64,000 bases of DNA from positions 1 through 64,000 of the forward strand of contig JBGQLG010000001.1 in the NCBI GenBank assembly GCA_041499965.1. The letters run 5' to 3'. A program made the translations under genes and the position numbers. The stretch's first letter is position 1. Every line of letters begins with the position of its first letter. The notes under the pieces are model-generated. The model had not been told where the DNA came from, made no database searches, and saw nothing but the letters and a program-made list of their open reading frames with translations. This stretch comes from AR5 sp041499965 (GTDB lineage Bacteria; Methylomirabilota; Methylomirabilia; Rokubacteriales; CSP1-6). This document shows positions 36,602-46,609 of this stretch, in pieces.

Positions 36602-37595
36602 GTCGCTCCCCCACCCGCACGTCCTCCCGCGTCGCCGCCCGTCCGAGCAGCGAGGCCAGCGCCTCGGCCGGCGCCTTGCCGTCGAACAGCACCGCGGCGA
36701 CCTCGGCCGCGATCGGCAGGGCCACGCCGTGGCGTCTGGCCAGGGCCAGCGCCGAGGCCACGGTCGGCACACCCTCGGCCACCATGCGAGTGGCCCGCTG
36801 GGCGTCGATCCGTGACTCGCCCCGGGCCAGCGCCATCCCGAGCGCCCGGTTACGGGACAGCGTGCCGGTGGCCGTGAGCACGAGGTCGCCCAAGCCGGCC
36901 AGCCCCGCGAGCGTGGCGGGCTCGCCGCCGAGCGCGACCGCCAGCCGGGTGATCTCGGCCAGGCCGCGCGTCACCAGCGCCGCGCGCGCGTTCTCGCCGA
37001 GACCGAGGCCGTCGGCCAGCCCGGTGGCCAGCGCGATGACGTTCTTGGTGGCGCCGCCGACCTCGACGCCGACGACGTCGAGGTTCGTGTACAGGCGGAA
37101 CTCGCGGGAGCCAAGTCGCCGCTGCAGCTCGCGGGCGAGTGAGGCGTCCCGCGCGGCGATGACCGCCGCGGTCGGCTGGGCGAGCGCGACCTCGCGCGCG
37201 AACGTCGGCCCCGACAGCACGGCGACCGGCGTCCCCGGCCAGCGCTCCGCGACGACATCGCTCATGAACATGTGCCGCGCCGGCTCGAACCCCTTCGTGG
37301 CCGAGACGACGGGCGCCGTGACCGAGCCGAACCGCGCCAGGGTCGCGGCGACGAACTCCGAGGGCACCGCGACGACGACGACCTCGGCGCCGGCGAGCGC
37401 CGCCGCCGCGTCGGCCGTCGGCTCGACACCGGCTGCCAGCTCAACGTCGGACAGATACCAGGGGTTCCGGCGGCGCGTGCGGATCCCCTCGACGACCTCC
37501 GCGTGGCGCGCCCACAGCGTCACCCGCTCACCGCCGCGGGCCAGGTGGGCGGCCAGCGCGGTGCCCCAGCTCCCGGCCCCGACGACGGCGATCAC
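36594..37595 (-). CDS. gpsA: glycerol-3-phosphate dehydrogenase (NAD(P)+)
   Basis: 333 aa. GAGSWGTALAAHLA dinucleotide fold, catalytic lysine regions SATKGFE and GGATKNVIALA, and GLAGLGDLVLTATGTLSRNR. Makes sn-glycerol-3-phosphate for phospholipids. GTG start overlaps the plsY stop; plsY and pgsA directly upstream complete a phospholipid-precursor unit. Confidence 0.96.
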   Translation of the reverse strand: MIAVVGAGSWGTALAAHLARGGERVTLWARHAEVVEGIRTRRRNPWYLSDVELAAGVEPTADAAAALAGAEVVVVAVPSEFVAATLARFGSVTAPVVSATKGFEPARHMFMSDVVAERWPGTPVAVLSGPTFAREVALAQPTAAVIAARDASLARELQRRLGSREFRLYTNLDVVGVEVGGATKNVIALATGLADGLGLGENARAALVTRGLAEITRLAVALGGEPATLAGLAGLGDLVLTATGTLSRNRALGMALARGESRIDAQRATRMVAEGVPTVASALALARRHGVALPIAAEVAAVLFDGKAPAEALASLLGRAATREDVRVGERHA

Positions 37596-38188
37596 GCCCG
37601 GCTGCGCTGGCCCAGGCGCGACTCGGTACCGGCGCGCAACCGGGTGATGTTGGCGTGGTGGCGCGCGATCACGATGACCGCGACCAGCACCGCGGCGATC
37701 GCCGAGGCGGCGGGGTAGCGCAGCATGACGGCCCCCAGCGGCACACAGCAGGCGGCCAGCAGCGAGGCCAGCGACACGTAGCGCGTGGTGGCGACCACCA
37801 CCACGAACACCGGCAGGGCGGCGAGCGTCGCCCAGGGCACGCAGCGCAGCAGGGCGCCGAGGCCGGTCGCCACGCCCTTGCCGCCGCGGAAGCCGAGGAA
37901 CACCGACCAGCAGTTGCCGGCGACGACGGCCACGGTGGCGGCGCCGACGATCACCGGATCGCCGCCGCCCAGCGCGGCCCCGGCGGCGACGGCCACGTAG
38001 CCCTTCGCCACGTCGCCCAGGAGCGTGACGATGGCGGGCAGGCGGCCGAGGGTGCGCAGGACGTTGGTGGCGCCGATACTACCGCTGCCGTGCCGGCGGA
38101 TGTCGGTGACACCGAAGCCCCGCGCCACCAGCCAGCCGATCGGCACCGCGCCGATCAGGTAGGCGGCCAGCACCGCCAGGGCGTTCAC
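37592..38188 (-). CDS. plsY: glycerol-3-phosphate acyltransferase PlsY
   Basis: 198 aa, five-helix membrane protein. GSGSIGATNVLRTLG (motif 1), GGKGVATGLGALL (motif 2) and the C-terminal RHHANITRLRAGTES (motif 3) are all present. Transfers acyl from acyl phosphate to glycerol-3-phosphate at the inner membrane. GTG start overlaps the pgsA stop; gpsA follows. Confidence 0.96.
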   Translation of the reverse strand: MNALAVLAAYLIGAVPIGWLVARGFGVTDIRRHGSGSIGATNVLRTLGRLPAIVTLLGDVAKGYVAVAAGAALGGGDPVIVGAATVAVVAGNCWSVFLGFRGGKGVATGLGALLRCVPWATLAALPVFVVVVATTRYVSLASLLAACCVPLGAVMLRYPAASAIAAVLVAVIVIARHHANITRLRAGTESRLGQRSRA

Positions 38189-38787
38189 GACCAGCGTTCT
38201 TCTTCGGGCACGATCGCGCGGTAGTCCGCCTTGCGGAAGAACCGGTAAAAGTAGTCGACGGCCGAGACGATCGTCAGGGCCAGCGCCGCCCACAGCACGA
38301 CGGTGGCGGCCACGTGGAAGCTCGGGGACACGAGGCCCTTCTCGAAGATCAGCATCGTCACCGCGACGTACTGGCTGACGGTCTTCCACTTGGCCAGGCG
38401 GGAAGCGGGCACGATCACGCCCACGCCCGCCGCCACCGCCCGCAACCCCGTCACCGCCAGCTCGCGGCCGATGATCACCACGACGATCCAGGCCTCGACC
38501 TTGTCGATCGTGAGCAGCGACACCAGCGCCGAGGCCACCAGCAGCTTGTCGGCGATCGGGTCGAGCAGGGTGCCCAGCGTCGTGACCTGGTTGCGCCGGC
38601 GGGCGATGACGCCGTCCAGCCAGTCGGTGAGCGAGGCGGCGACGAAGATGGCGGCCGCGATCAGCGCGTGGACGCGGGACGAGGAGATGAGGAAGACGAT
38701 GAGCAGGGGCACCGCGACGATCCGCGTGAGCGTCAGCCCGATCGGGAGATTCAGGACGTCCCAGCCTCGCGCCATGGGTCGCGCCAT
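38185..38787 (-). CDS. pgsA: CDP-diacylglycerol-glycerol-3-phosphate 3-phosphatidyltransferase
   Basis: 200 aa membrane enzyme. The CDP-alcohol phosphotransferase motif is complete: D-W-L-D-G-V-I-A-R, then G-T-L-L-D-P-I-A-D (DG-x2-AR-x8-G-x3-D-x3-D). Makes phosphatidylglycerol phosphate. Start is ATG at 38787 (MARPMARGWDVLNLP). Two bases separate it from comB. In E. coli pgsA lies directly before the same Gly-Cys-Leu tRNA triad; here three genes intervene. Confidence 0.95.
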   Translation of the reverse strand: MARPMARGWDVLNLPIGLTLTRIVAVPLLIVFLISSSRVHALIAAAIFVAASLTDWLDGVIARRRNQVTTLGTLLDPIADKLLVASALVSLLTIDKVEAWIVVVIIGRELAVTGLRAVAAGVGVIVPASRLAKWKTVSQYVAVTMLIFEKGLVSPSFHVAATVVLWAALALTIVSAVDYFYRFFRKADYRAIVPEEERWS

Positions 38788-38789
38788 TA

Positions 38790-39512
38790 TCAGTAGGGGG
38801 AAACGACCTTGTCAACGTCAGCCCGATAGATCGGGACGAGCGCGAAGCCGTCCAGCGCCAGGCAGGCCGCCACGTCGGGGCCGCGCCCCCGGGAGGCCAG
38901 CCGCCTGGCGTGGGGGGAGTCCTGCCCCAACCGGGCCAGATCCTTGACGTAGGGGCGGCCGGCGTCGAGGGCCGCCCGGGCCGCCGGTCCCGGGATCGCA
39001 CCAGCCTGGCGGTAGAGCACCCGGTCGACCAGCAGGCCGGCGCACACCTCGTCCTCGACCGAGGGCGCGCCCAGCTCGCCCGCGCACACGACGACGATGC
39101 TCCGCCCCTGCCCCAGCGCCCAGTCGGCGGCGGCGCTCAGGTTTGCGAAGCCCGCGACGCCGATCGTGGTAGCCGGGCGGGCGGCGATCAGCGCCCGCGT
39201 GCCGTTGCTGGTCGTGAAGACGATGGTGCGGCCGCCCACGCGGGGGCGGGTGAACTCCAGGGGCGAGTTGCCGAGATCGAAGCCCTCCGGCGGGTCACCG
39301 CCGCGCTCGCCGGCCAGTAGCGCCCCGGCCAGTCCGGCCACACGGCGGCGCGCCTCGTCCACCTCGGCCACGGGGACCAGGCCCAGGCAACCGTTGGCTA
39401 GCGCGGTGATCATGCTGGTGGAGGCGCGGAGCACGTCGATCACCAGCGCGGTGGCGCCGGCCAGCGCCCCCGGGACGACCGCCGCCGGGGTGAGGGCGAC
39501 GTCGACGCGCAC
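38790..39512 (-). CDS. comB: 2-phosphosulfolactate phosphatase family protein (ComB-like)
   Basis: 240 aa. ALVIDVLRASTSMITALANG, FDLGNSPLEFT, GGRTIVFTTSNGTRAL and CAGELGAPSVEDEVCAGLLVDRV match the ComB family. ComB hydrolyses 2-phosphosulfolactate in coenzyme M synthesis in archaea; in bacteria such as this without methanogenesis genes the true substrate is unsettled. GTG start, three bases after the argG stop. Confidence 0.88.
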   Translation of the reverse strand: MRVDVALTPAAVVPGALAGATALVIDVLRASTSMITALANGCLGLVPVAEVDEARRRVAGLAGALLAGERGGDPPEGFDLGNSPLEFTRPRVGGRTIVFTTSNGTRALIAARPATTIGVAGFANLSAAADWALGQGRSIVVVCAGELGAPSVEDEVCAGLLVDRVLYRQAGAIPGPAARAALDAGRPYVKDLARLGQDSPHARRLASRGRGPDVAACLALDGFALVPIYRADVDKVVSPY

Positions 39513-39515
39513 CGA

Positions 39516-40719
<1,204 letters not shown>

Positions 40720-40727
<8 letters not shown>

Positions 40728-41646
40728 CGTCGAGCGAGCCTCCCAGCAGGTCGAAGATCACCGCTTTCTGCGCGTGCAGCCGGTTCTCCGACTGCTCCAG
40801 CGCGATGGACCGCGGGCCGTCCAGCACCGAGTCGGTGATCTCCTCGCCGCGATGCGCCGGCAGGCAGTGCATCACGAGCGCGCCCGGCTTGGCGAACCCG
40901 ACCAGCGTGTCGTTGAGCTGGTAGCGGCTGAAGGCCTCGGTGCGCTGCACGCGCTCCGCCTCCTGCCCCATGCTCACCCACACATCCGTGTACAGCACGT
41001 CGGCGCCGCTGGCGGCCTCGCGAGCATCGGTGGTGACCTCGAGCCGCCCGCCCAGCTTGCGCACCGTGGCCAGCACGCCGGCGTTGGGCTCGTAGACGGG
41101 CGGGCAGGCCACGACCATCGACGCCCCGACCAGCGCGCCGGCCAGCATGACCGAGTGGCAGACGTTGTTGCCGTCGCCGATCCAGGCCAGGCGCATCGAG
41201 GCCAGATCGAGGCCGCGCTCCCACAGGGTGAAGAAGTCGGCCAGCGCCTGGCACGGGTGCTCGAAGTCGCTGAGCCCGTTGATGACCGGCACCGTCGCGT
41301 AGCGGGCCAGCCCCTCGACCGTCGCGTGCGAGTACACGCGGGCGGCGATGCCGTCGACCCAGCGCGAGAGGTTGCGGGCGACGTCCGGCACCGACTCGCG
41401 AGTGCCGAGGCCGATCTCGTGGCCGGACAGATAGACGGCCCGGCCGCCGAGCTGCACGATGCCGACCTCGAACGTCACCCGCGTGCGCAGCGACTGCTTC
41501 TCGAAGATCAGCGCCAGCGAGCGTCCGGCCAGGGGGGCCGCCCGCCGGCCCGCCTTCCAGCGCTGCTTGAGATCGGCCGCCAGCGTGAAGAGCTTGAGGA
41601 TCCGCTCGCGCGAGAGATCGGCGATCGAGAGGAAGTTCGTGCTCAC
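40720..41646 (-). CDS. argF: ornithine carbamoyltransferase
   Basis: 308 aa from GTG at 41646 overlapping the argD stop. Carbamoyl phosphate site EKQSLRTRVTFE (SLRTR in place of the common STRTR), NGLSDFEHPCQALADF (the HPCQ motif), DVWVSMGQE for ornithine, and HCLPAHRGEEI. Makes citrulline in the cytoplasm. A longer frame upstream is a shadow of argD. Confidence 0.96.
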
Positions 41647-42839
41647 TTGGTGCCGGCGACGAGCGCGTCGCCCAGGATCTTGAGCGCCCGCTGGCACTCG
41701 ACCGGCTCGACGATGAGCGGCGGCGCCAGCCGCACGACCTTCTCGCCGGCCGTCAGCACGAGCAGGCCCGCCTCCCGGCAGGCGTCCATCACGGGGCCGG
41801 CCAGCTTGGTCAGCTCGATGCCGATCAGCAGGCCCCGGCCGCGAACCTCCTTGATGACCGGCAGCCGGCGCTGCAGCTCGCGCAGCCCGTCCATCAGCTC
41901 CCGTCCGCGCTGGGCGGCGCGCTCGGGCAGCTTGTCGCCGATCACCGTCGTCAGCGTGGCCAGCGCCACCGAGGTCACGAAGGCGGATCCCGCGAACGTC
42001 GAGCCGTGGCTGCCGGCGCTCAGCGCGGTCGCGACCTCCTCGCGGCAGAGCATCGCCCCGATGGGAATGCCGTTGGCCAGGGCCTTGGCCAGCGTCATGA
42101 CGTCGGGCTCGACGCCCGAGTGCTGGTAGGCCCACAGCGTGCCGGTGCGCCCCACACCCGTCTGGACCTCGTCGAAGATCAGGAGCGCGCCCGACTCGTC
42201 GCAGAGCTTGCGCAGCCCCGGCAGGTAGCCGTCGTCCGGAATGTTCACGCCGCCCTCGCCCTGGATCGGCTCGACGAGGATCGCCGCGGTGTGGCTGTCC
42301 ATCGCGCGCTCCATGGCGCGCAGGTCGTTGTAGGCCACGTGCTTGAAGCCCGGCATCAGCGGCTCGAAGCCGTGGTGGTACTTGGGCTGGCCGGTGGCGC
42401 TGACGGTGGCCAGCGTGCGCCCGTGGAACGAGTTGTGGGTGGCGATGACCTCGTAGCGGTCGGTCGCCAGCCGCTCCTTGGCGTACTTGCGCACGACCTT
42501 GAGGGCCGCCTCGTTGGCCTCCGCCCCCGAGTTGCAGAAGAACACGCGGTCGGCGAACGAGTGCTCGACCAGCAGCTTGGCCAGGTGCACCTGGGGCGCG
42601 TTGTGGAAGATGTTGGAGACGTGCAGCAGCGTGGCCGCCGCCTCCCGGATGGCACCGGTGATGACCGGATGGCAGTGACCGAGCCCGGTGACGGCGATCC
42701 CCGTGGTGAAATCCAGGTACTCACGGTTGTCGCTGTCCCACACCCGCGTCCCCTCGCCGCGGACCAGGACGAGCGGCGTGCGGCCGTAGTTCGGGGTGTG
42801 ATACTTCGCGGACCACTCCATCAGGGTCTTGGTGTCCAT
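41643..42839 (-). CDS. argD: acetylornithine aminotransferase
   Basis: 398 aa, class III PLP aminotransferase. FFCNSGAEANEAALKVVRK, FHGRTLATVSATGQPKYH, LLIFDEVQTGVGRTGTLWAY and TLAKALANGIPIGAM, whose lysine holds PLP. Converts N-acetylglutamate semialdehyde to N-acetylornithine. ATG behind AGGAGCCGCC; eight bases after argB. Confidence 0.95.
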   Translation of the reverse strand: MDTKTLMEWSAKYHTPNYGRTPLVLVRGEGTRVWDSDNREYLDFTTGIAVTGLGHCHPVITGAIREAAATLLHVSNIFHNAPQVHLAKLLVEHSFADRVFFCNSGAEANEAALKVVRKYAKERLATDRYEVIATHNSFHGRTLATVSATGQPKYHHGFEPLMPGFKHVAYNDLRAMERAMDSHTAAILVEPIQGEGGVNIPDDGYLPGLRKLCDESGALLIFDEVQTGVGRTGTLWAYQHSGVEPDVMTLAKALANGIPIGAMLCREEVATALSAGSHGSTFAGSAFVTSVALATLTTVIGDKLPERAAQRGRELMDGLRELQRRLPVIKEVRGRGLLIGIELTKLAGPVMDACREAGLLVLTAGEKVVRLAPPLIVEPVECQRALKILGDALVAGTK

Positions 42840-42847
42840 GGCGGCTC

Positions 42848-43714
42848 CTAGAGGACGATCTCGGTTCCCACTCCTTCGCGCGTGAACAGCTCGAGCAGGA
42901 TCGCGTGGGGGACGCGGCCGTCGATGATGTGGGCCTTGGCGGTGGCGCCCTCCAGCGCCCGCAGCGCCGACTCGACCTTGGGCAGCATGCCCCCGTCGAT
43001 GACGCCGTCCTGCATCAGGCGCTCGGCGTCCTTGCGGGAGAGCGTGCTGATGAGCTTGCCGTCGGTGCCCTTGATCCCCTGCACGTCGGTCAGGTGGATG
43101 AGCTTCTCGGCGCCCAGCGCCACCGCCACCTCGCCCGCCACCAGATCGGCGTTGATGTTGTAGGTCTCGCCGCGAGCCCCCACGCCGACCGGGGCGATGA
43201 TGGGCACGAAGCCGCGCTCCTCGAGCAGGCGGATCGGCTCGACGTTCACCCTCTCCACCTCGCCGACCAGACCGATGTCGATCTCCTCGCCGGTCGCCGT
43301 GCGATGCAGGCGCTTGCGCGCGCGCAGGAGGTCGCCGTCCTTGCCGGACAGGCCGACCGCGCGCCCGCCGTGGAGATTGATGAGGCCGACGATCTCCTTG
43401 TTGATCTTGCCGACCAGCACCATCTCGACGATCTCGACCGTCTCGGCGTCGGTCACCCGCATGCCGCCCACGAACTTCGGCTCCTTGCCCAGCTTCTTCA
43501 TGAGGGCGCCGATCTGGGGGCCGCCGCCGTGCACGATGACCGGGTTGATGCCGACCAGCTGCAGGAGGATGACGTCGAGCGCGAACGACTGCTTGAGGTC
43601 GTCCGACTCCATCGCCGAGCCGCCGTACTTGATGACGAGCGACTTGCCGCGGAACTCCCGGATGTACGGGAGGGCCTCCAGCAGGACCTCGACGGGGCGC
43701 GCGGTTTCGCTCAC
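42848..43714 (-). CDS. argB: acetylglutamate kinase
   Basis: 288 aa amino-acid kinase. KSLVIKYGGSAM, IVHGGGPQIGALMKKLG, GRAVGLSGKDGDLL, YNINADLVAGEVAVALGA and KVESALRALEGATAKAHIID. Second step of arginine synthesis. GTG start overlaps the hslU stop, tying the arg genes to the protease operon. Confidence 0.96.
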   Translation of the reverse strand: MSETARPVEVLLEALPYIREFRGKSLVIKYGGSAMESDDLKQSFALDVILLQLVGINPVIVHGGGPQIGALMKKLGKEPKFVGGMRVTDAETVEIVEMVLVGKINKEIVGLINLHGGRAVGLSGKDGDLLRARKRLHRTATGEEIDIGLVGEVERVNVEPIRLLEERGFVPIIAPVGVGARGETYNINADLVAGEVAVALGAEKLIHLTDVQGIKGTDGKLISTLSRKDAERLMQDGVIDGGMLPKVESALRALEGATAKAHIIDGRVPHAILLELFTREGVGTEIVL

Positions 43715-45081
43715 AGGATGTACCGGGACAGATCCTGGTCGCGGGCGACGTCGGCGAGGCGCTGCCGCACGTGCTCGGCGTCGATGGTCAGCTCCTTGCC
43801 CGGCATGTCCGGGGCGTCGAACGAGATGTCGTCCAGCAGCCGCTCCATGATCGTGTACAGCCGGCGGGCGCCGATGTTCTCGGTGCTCGCGTTCACCTGC
43901 ATGGCGATCTCGGCGATCGCCTCCACGGCGTCCGGCAGGAAGCGGAGCGTCACTCGCTCGGTGGCGAGCAGCTCCACGTACTGGCGGATCAGGGCGTTCT
44001 CGGGCTCGGTCAGAATGCGGACGAAATCGTCCCGCGTCAAGGGCTCCAGCTCGACCCGGATCGGGAAGCGCCCCTGCAGCTCGGGGATCAGGTCGGAGGG
44101 CTTGGCCACGTGGAAGGCGCCGGCGGCGATGAACAGGACGTGGTCGGTGCGGACGATGCCGTACTTGGTGGTGACGGCCGAGCCCTCCACGATGGGCAGC
44201 AGGTCCCGCTGGACCCCCTCCCGGGAGACGTCCGGGCCCCCGTGCCCCCCGCCCTGGCGACCGGCGATCTTGTCCAGCTCGTCCAGGAATATGATCCCGG
44301 AGTTCTCCACCCGGCGGATGGCCCGGGAGACGACCTCCTCCATGTCCACGAGCTTGCCGGCCTCTTCCTGGACGAGCAGGCGCCGGGCCTCGGCCACCCG
44401 CACCCGCCGCCGCTTGGTGCGGCCCGGCATGATGTTGGACAGCATGTCCTTGAGCTGGATGCCCATCTCCTCCATGCCCTGGCCGGAGAAGATCTCGACC
44501 ATCGGCATCGCCGGCTGCTGGGTCTCCAGCTCCACCATCCGATCATCGAGCTTCCCGGCCCGCAGCTGCGCGCGCAGCTTCTCCAGCGTGCTCTCGCGCG
44601 AGGCGTCGGGCGAGATCTGCTCGAGCGAGCCGCTGCTGAACGGCTCGGTGCTGCGGTGGGGCAGCAACAGGTCCAGCAGGCGGTCCTCGGCCAGGCGCTC
44701 GGCCTTGTCCTTCACCTCGGCCATCAGCTCGGCCTTCACCATGGTGACGCCGAGCTCGGTGAGCTCGCGCACCATCGACTCGACGTCGCGGCCCACGTAG
44801 CCGACCTCGGTGTATTTGGAGGCCTCCACCTTGATGAACGGCGCCTGGGCCAGCTTGGCCAGGCGGCGGGCGACCTCGGTCTTTCCCACCCCGGTCGGCC
44901 CGATCATGATGATGTTCTTGGGCGCCACCTCGTCGCGCAGCGCGTCCGGGAGCATCTGGCGGCGCCACCGGTTGCGCAGCGCGATGGCGACGGCACGCTT
45001 GGCCGCCCGCTGGCCGATGATGTAGCGGTCCAGCTCGGCGACGATCTGGGCCGGCGTCAGCTCGCTGCCCACCGCCGCCAT
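43711..45081 (-). CDS. hslU: HslU ATPase subunit of HslUV protease
   Basis: 456 aa from ATG at 45081 (a GTG one codon earlier is possible). Walker A GPTGVGKTEVARRLA, Walker B IIFLDELDKIAG, sensor region LQGRFPIRVELEPL, the I-domain (about residues 110-240), and a C-terminal DLSRYIL tail that docks into HslV. Unfolds substrates for HslV. Overlaps the hslV stop by one or four bases depending on start. Confidence 0.96.
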   Translation of the reverse strand: MAAVGSELTPAQIVAELDRYIIGQRAAKRAVAIALRNRWRRQMLPDALRDEVAPKNIIMIGPTGVGKTEVARRLAKLAQAPFIKVEASKYTEVGYVGRDVESMVRELTELGVTMVKAELMAEVKDKAERLAEDRLLDLLLPHRSTEPFSSGSLEQISPDASRESTLEKLRAQLRAGKLDDRMVELETQQPAMPMVEIFSGQGMEEMGIQLKDMLSNIMPGRTKRRRVRVAEARRLLVQEEAGKLVDMEEVVSRAIRRVENSGIIFLDELDKIAGRQGGGHGGPDVSREGVQRDLLPIVEGSAVTTKYGIVRTDHVLFIAAGAFHVAKPSDLIPELQGRFPIRVELEPLTRDDFVRILTEPENALIRQYVELLATERVTLRFLPDAVEAIAEIAMQVNASTENIGARRLYTIMERLLDDISFDAPDMPGKELTIDAEHVRQRLADVARDQDLSRYIL

Positions 45082-45617
45082 CACAGCTCCTCCACCGAGA
45101 TCTGGTCGTTCGTGTAGATGCAGATGCCGGCCGCGACCCTCATGGCCGCCGCCACGATCGTCTTGGCGTCGAGGTCGGCGTGGGCGACAAGCGCGCGGGC
45201 CGCCGCCAGCGCGAAGGGACCGCCGGAGCCGATGCCGATGAGGCCGTCGTCGGGCTCGATCACGTCGCCGGTGCCCGACACGATGAACGAGTGGTCGCGA
45301 TCGGCCACCGCCAGCAGCGCCTCCAGCCGGCGCAGCACGCGGTCCGTGCGCCAGTCCTTGGCCAGCTCGACCGCCGCCCGCGGCAGGTTGCCCCGATACT
45401 CCTCCAGCTTGGCCTCGAACCGGCCGAACAGCGTGAAGGCATCGGCGGCGGCCCCGGCGAAGCCGGCCAGCACGCGGTCGTGATGGAGCTTGCGCACCTT
45501 CCGGGCTCCGGCCTTCACGACCGTGGCGCCGATCGTCACCTGCCCGTCACCGGCGATGGCGACCTGGTCGCGATGACGGACGCACAGCACCGTGGTCGCG
45601 TGAAAAGACTCGGGCAC
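45081..45617 (-). CDS. hslV: HslV peptidase subunit
   Basis: 178 aa from GTG at 45617. After a short propeptide (PESFHA) the N-terminal threonine TTVLCVRH would be the nucleophile, followed by VAIAGDGQVTIGATVVK and YTNDQISVEEL. Self-compartmentalised threonine protease partner of HslU. The 110-base gap upstream to xerC contains no promoter I can support. Confidence 0.95.
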   Translation of the reverse strand: MPESFHATTVLCVRHRDQVAIAGDGQVTIGATVVKAGARKVRKLHHDRVLAGFAGAAADAFTLFGRFEAKLEEYRGNLPRAAVELAKDWRTDRVLRRLEALLAVADRDHSFIVSGTGDVIEPDDGLIGIGSGGPFALAAARALVAHADLDAKTIVAAAMRVAAGICIYTNDQISVEEL

Positions 45618-45727
45618 TAGTGCCGCGGGGGTACGCCAGCCCGGCTCGTCGCGCCGGTGGCCTGTTCCGGAACGGGGTCGCTCCGGTCGCGCGACGGCGG
45701 TCGAGCGGCGGCGGTGTCGTGCACGGG

Positions 45728-46609
45728 CTAGGTCGCTTCGCGGGCGCGGGGGTGCGCCTGGTCGTAGACGCGCATCAGCTGGTCGGCGGCCACGTGCGTG
45801 TAGCGCTGGGTCGTCGACAGCCGGCTGTGGCCGAGCAGCTCCTGGATCATGCGCAGGTCGGCGCCGCGGTCGAGCAGGTGCGTGGCGAAGGTGTGGCGCA
45901 GCGTGTGGGGACTGACCCGCCGCACGATCCCGGCCGCGCGGGCCGCGCGCCGCACGACCGTGTGCAGCGCGCGCACGCCGAGCCGCCGCCCGCGCGCGCT
46001 GGTGAAGAGCGGCCCCGGCCGCTCGCCGCGGCCGGCCAGCCACGCGTCCAGCGCCCGCGCCGCCTGGCCGCCGTACGGCACGATGCGCTCCTTGCGGCCC
46101 TTGCCGAGGACCCGCACGGTCCGCTCCGTCCGGTCGAGCGCCTCCATCTCCAGGCCGCTCAGCTCCGACACCCGCAGCCCGCTGGCGTAGAGCAGCTCCA
46201 GGATGGCCCGGTCCCGCGCGCGGGTGGCTCCGCCGAGCCCCCGCCCCTCGACCAGCTCGGTCGCCTCGTCGATCGGCAGGAAAGAGACCAGCTTGCTCGG
46301 CAACCGGGGACCCCGGACTTCCCGGGCCGGGTTGCGCTCGAGCACGCCGCGGCGGACGAGGAAGCGACCACAGCTGCGCACCGCGGCCAGCTTGCGGGAG
46401 ATCGAGACCGGGTTCAGGCCACGCGCGTGCAACGCGGCGAGCCAGGCGCGCACCGCTCGGGCGTCGGCGTCGGCCACGCCGGCGACGCCGCGCTCGGTCA
46501 GGAACCGCTGGAAGTCGGTGAGGTCGGTGCGGTAGGCGCGCAGGGTATGCGCGGAGGCGTTCCGCTCCACGGACATGTGGCGCAGGAACGCGGCCAGCGG
46601 ATCGTTCAT
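45728..46609 (-). CDS. xerC: tyrosine recombinase XerC-type
   Basis: 293 aa from ATG at 46609 overlapping the topA stop as ATGA. N-terminal SAM-like core-binding domain, then catalytic residues ASGLRVSEL (Arg), GKGRKER (Lys), SPHTLRHTFATH (His, Arg), LGHSRLSTTQRYTHV (His and Tyr nucleophile). Resolves chromosome dimers. Context (topA, dprA) and length fit XerC rather than a phage integrase. Confidence 0.93.
   Translation of the reverse strand: MNDPLAAFLRHMSVERNASAHTLRAYRTDLTDFQRFLTERGVAGVADADARAVRAWLAALHARGLNPVSISRKLAAVRSCGRFLVRRGVLERNPAREVRGPRLPSKLVSFLPIDEATELVEGRGLGGATRARDRAILELLYASGLRVSELSGLEMEALDRTERTVRVLGKGRKERIVPYGGQAARALDAWLAGRGERPGPLFTSARGRRLGVRALHTVVRRAARAAGIVRRVSPHTLRHTFATHLLDRGADLRMIQELLGHSRLSTTQRYTHVAADQLMRVYDQAHPRAREAT

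Noticed and set aside
45728..46609. Tyrosine recombinase as a sign of an integrated element next to the tRNAs
   Set aside because: It is cotranslated with topA, has XerC length and motifs, and is 10 kb from the tRNAs; no attachment-site duplications or foreign genes were seen.
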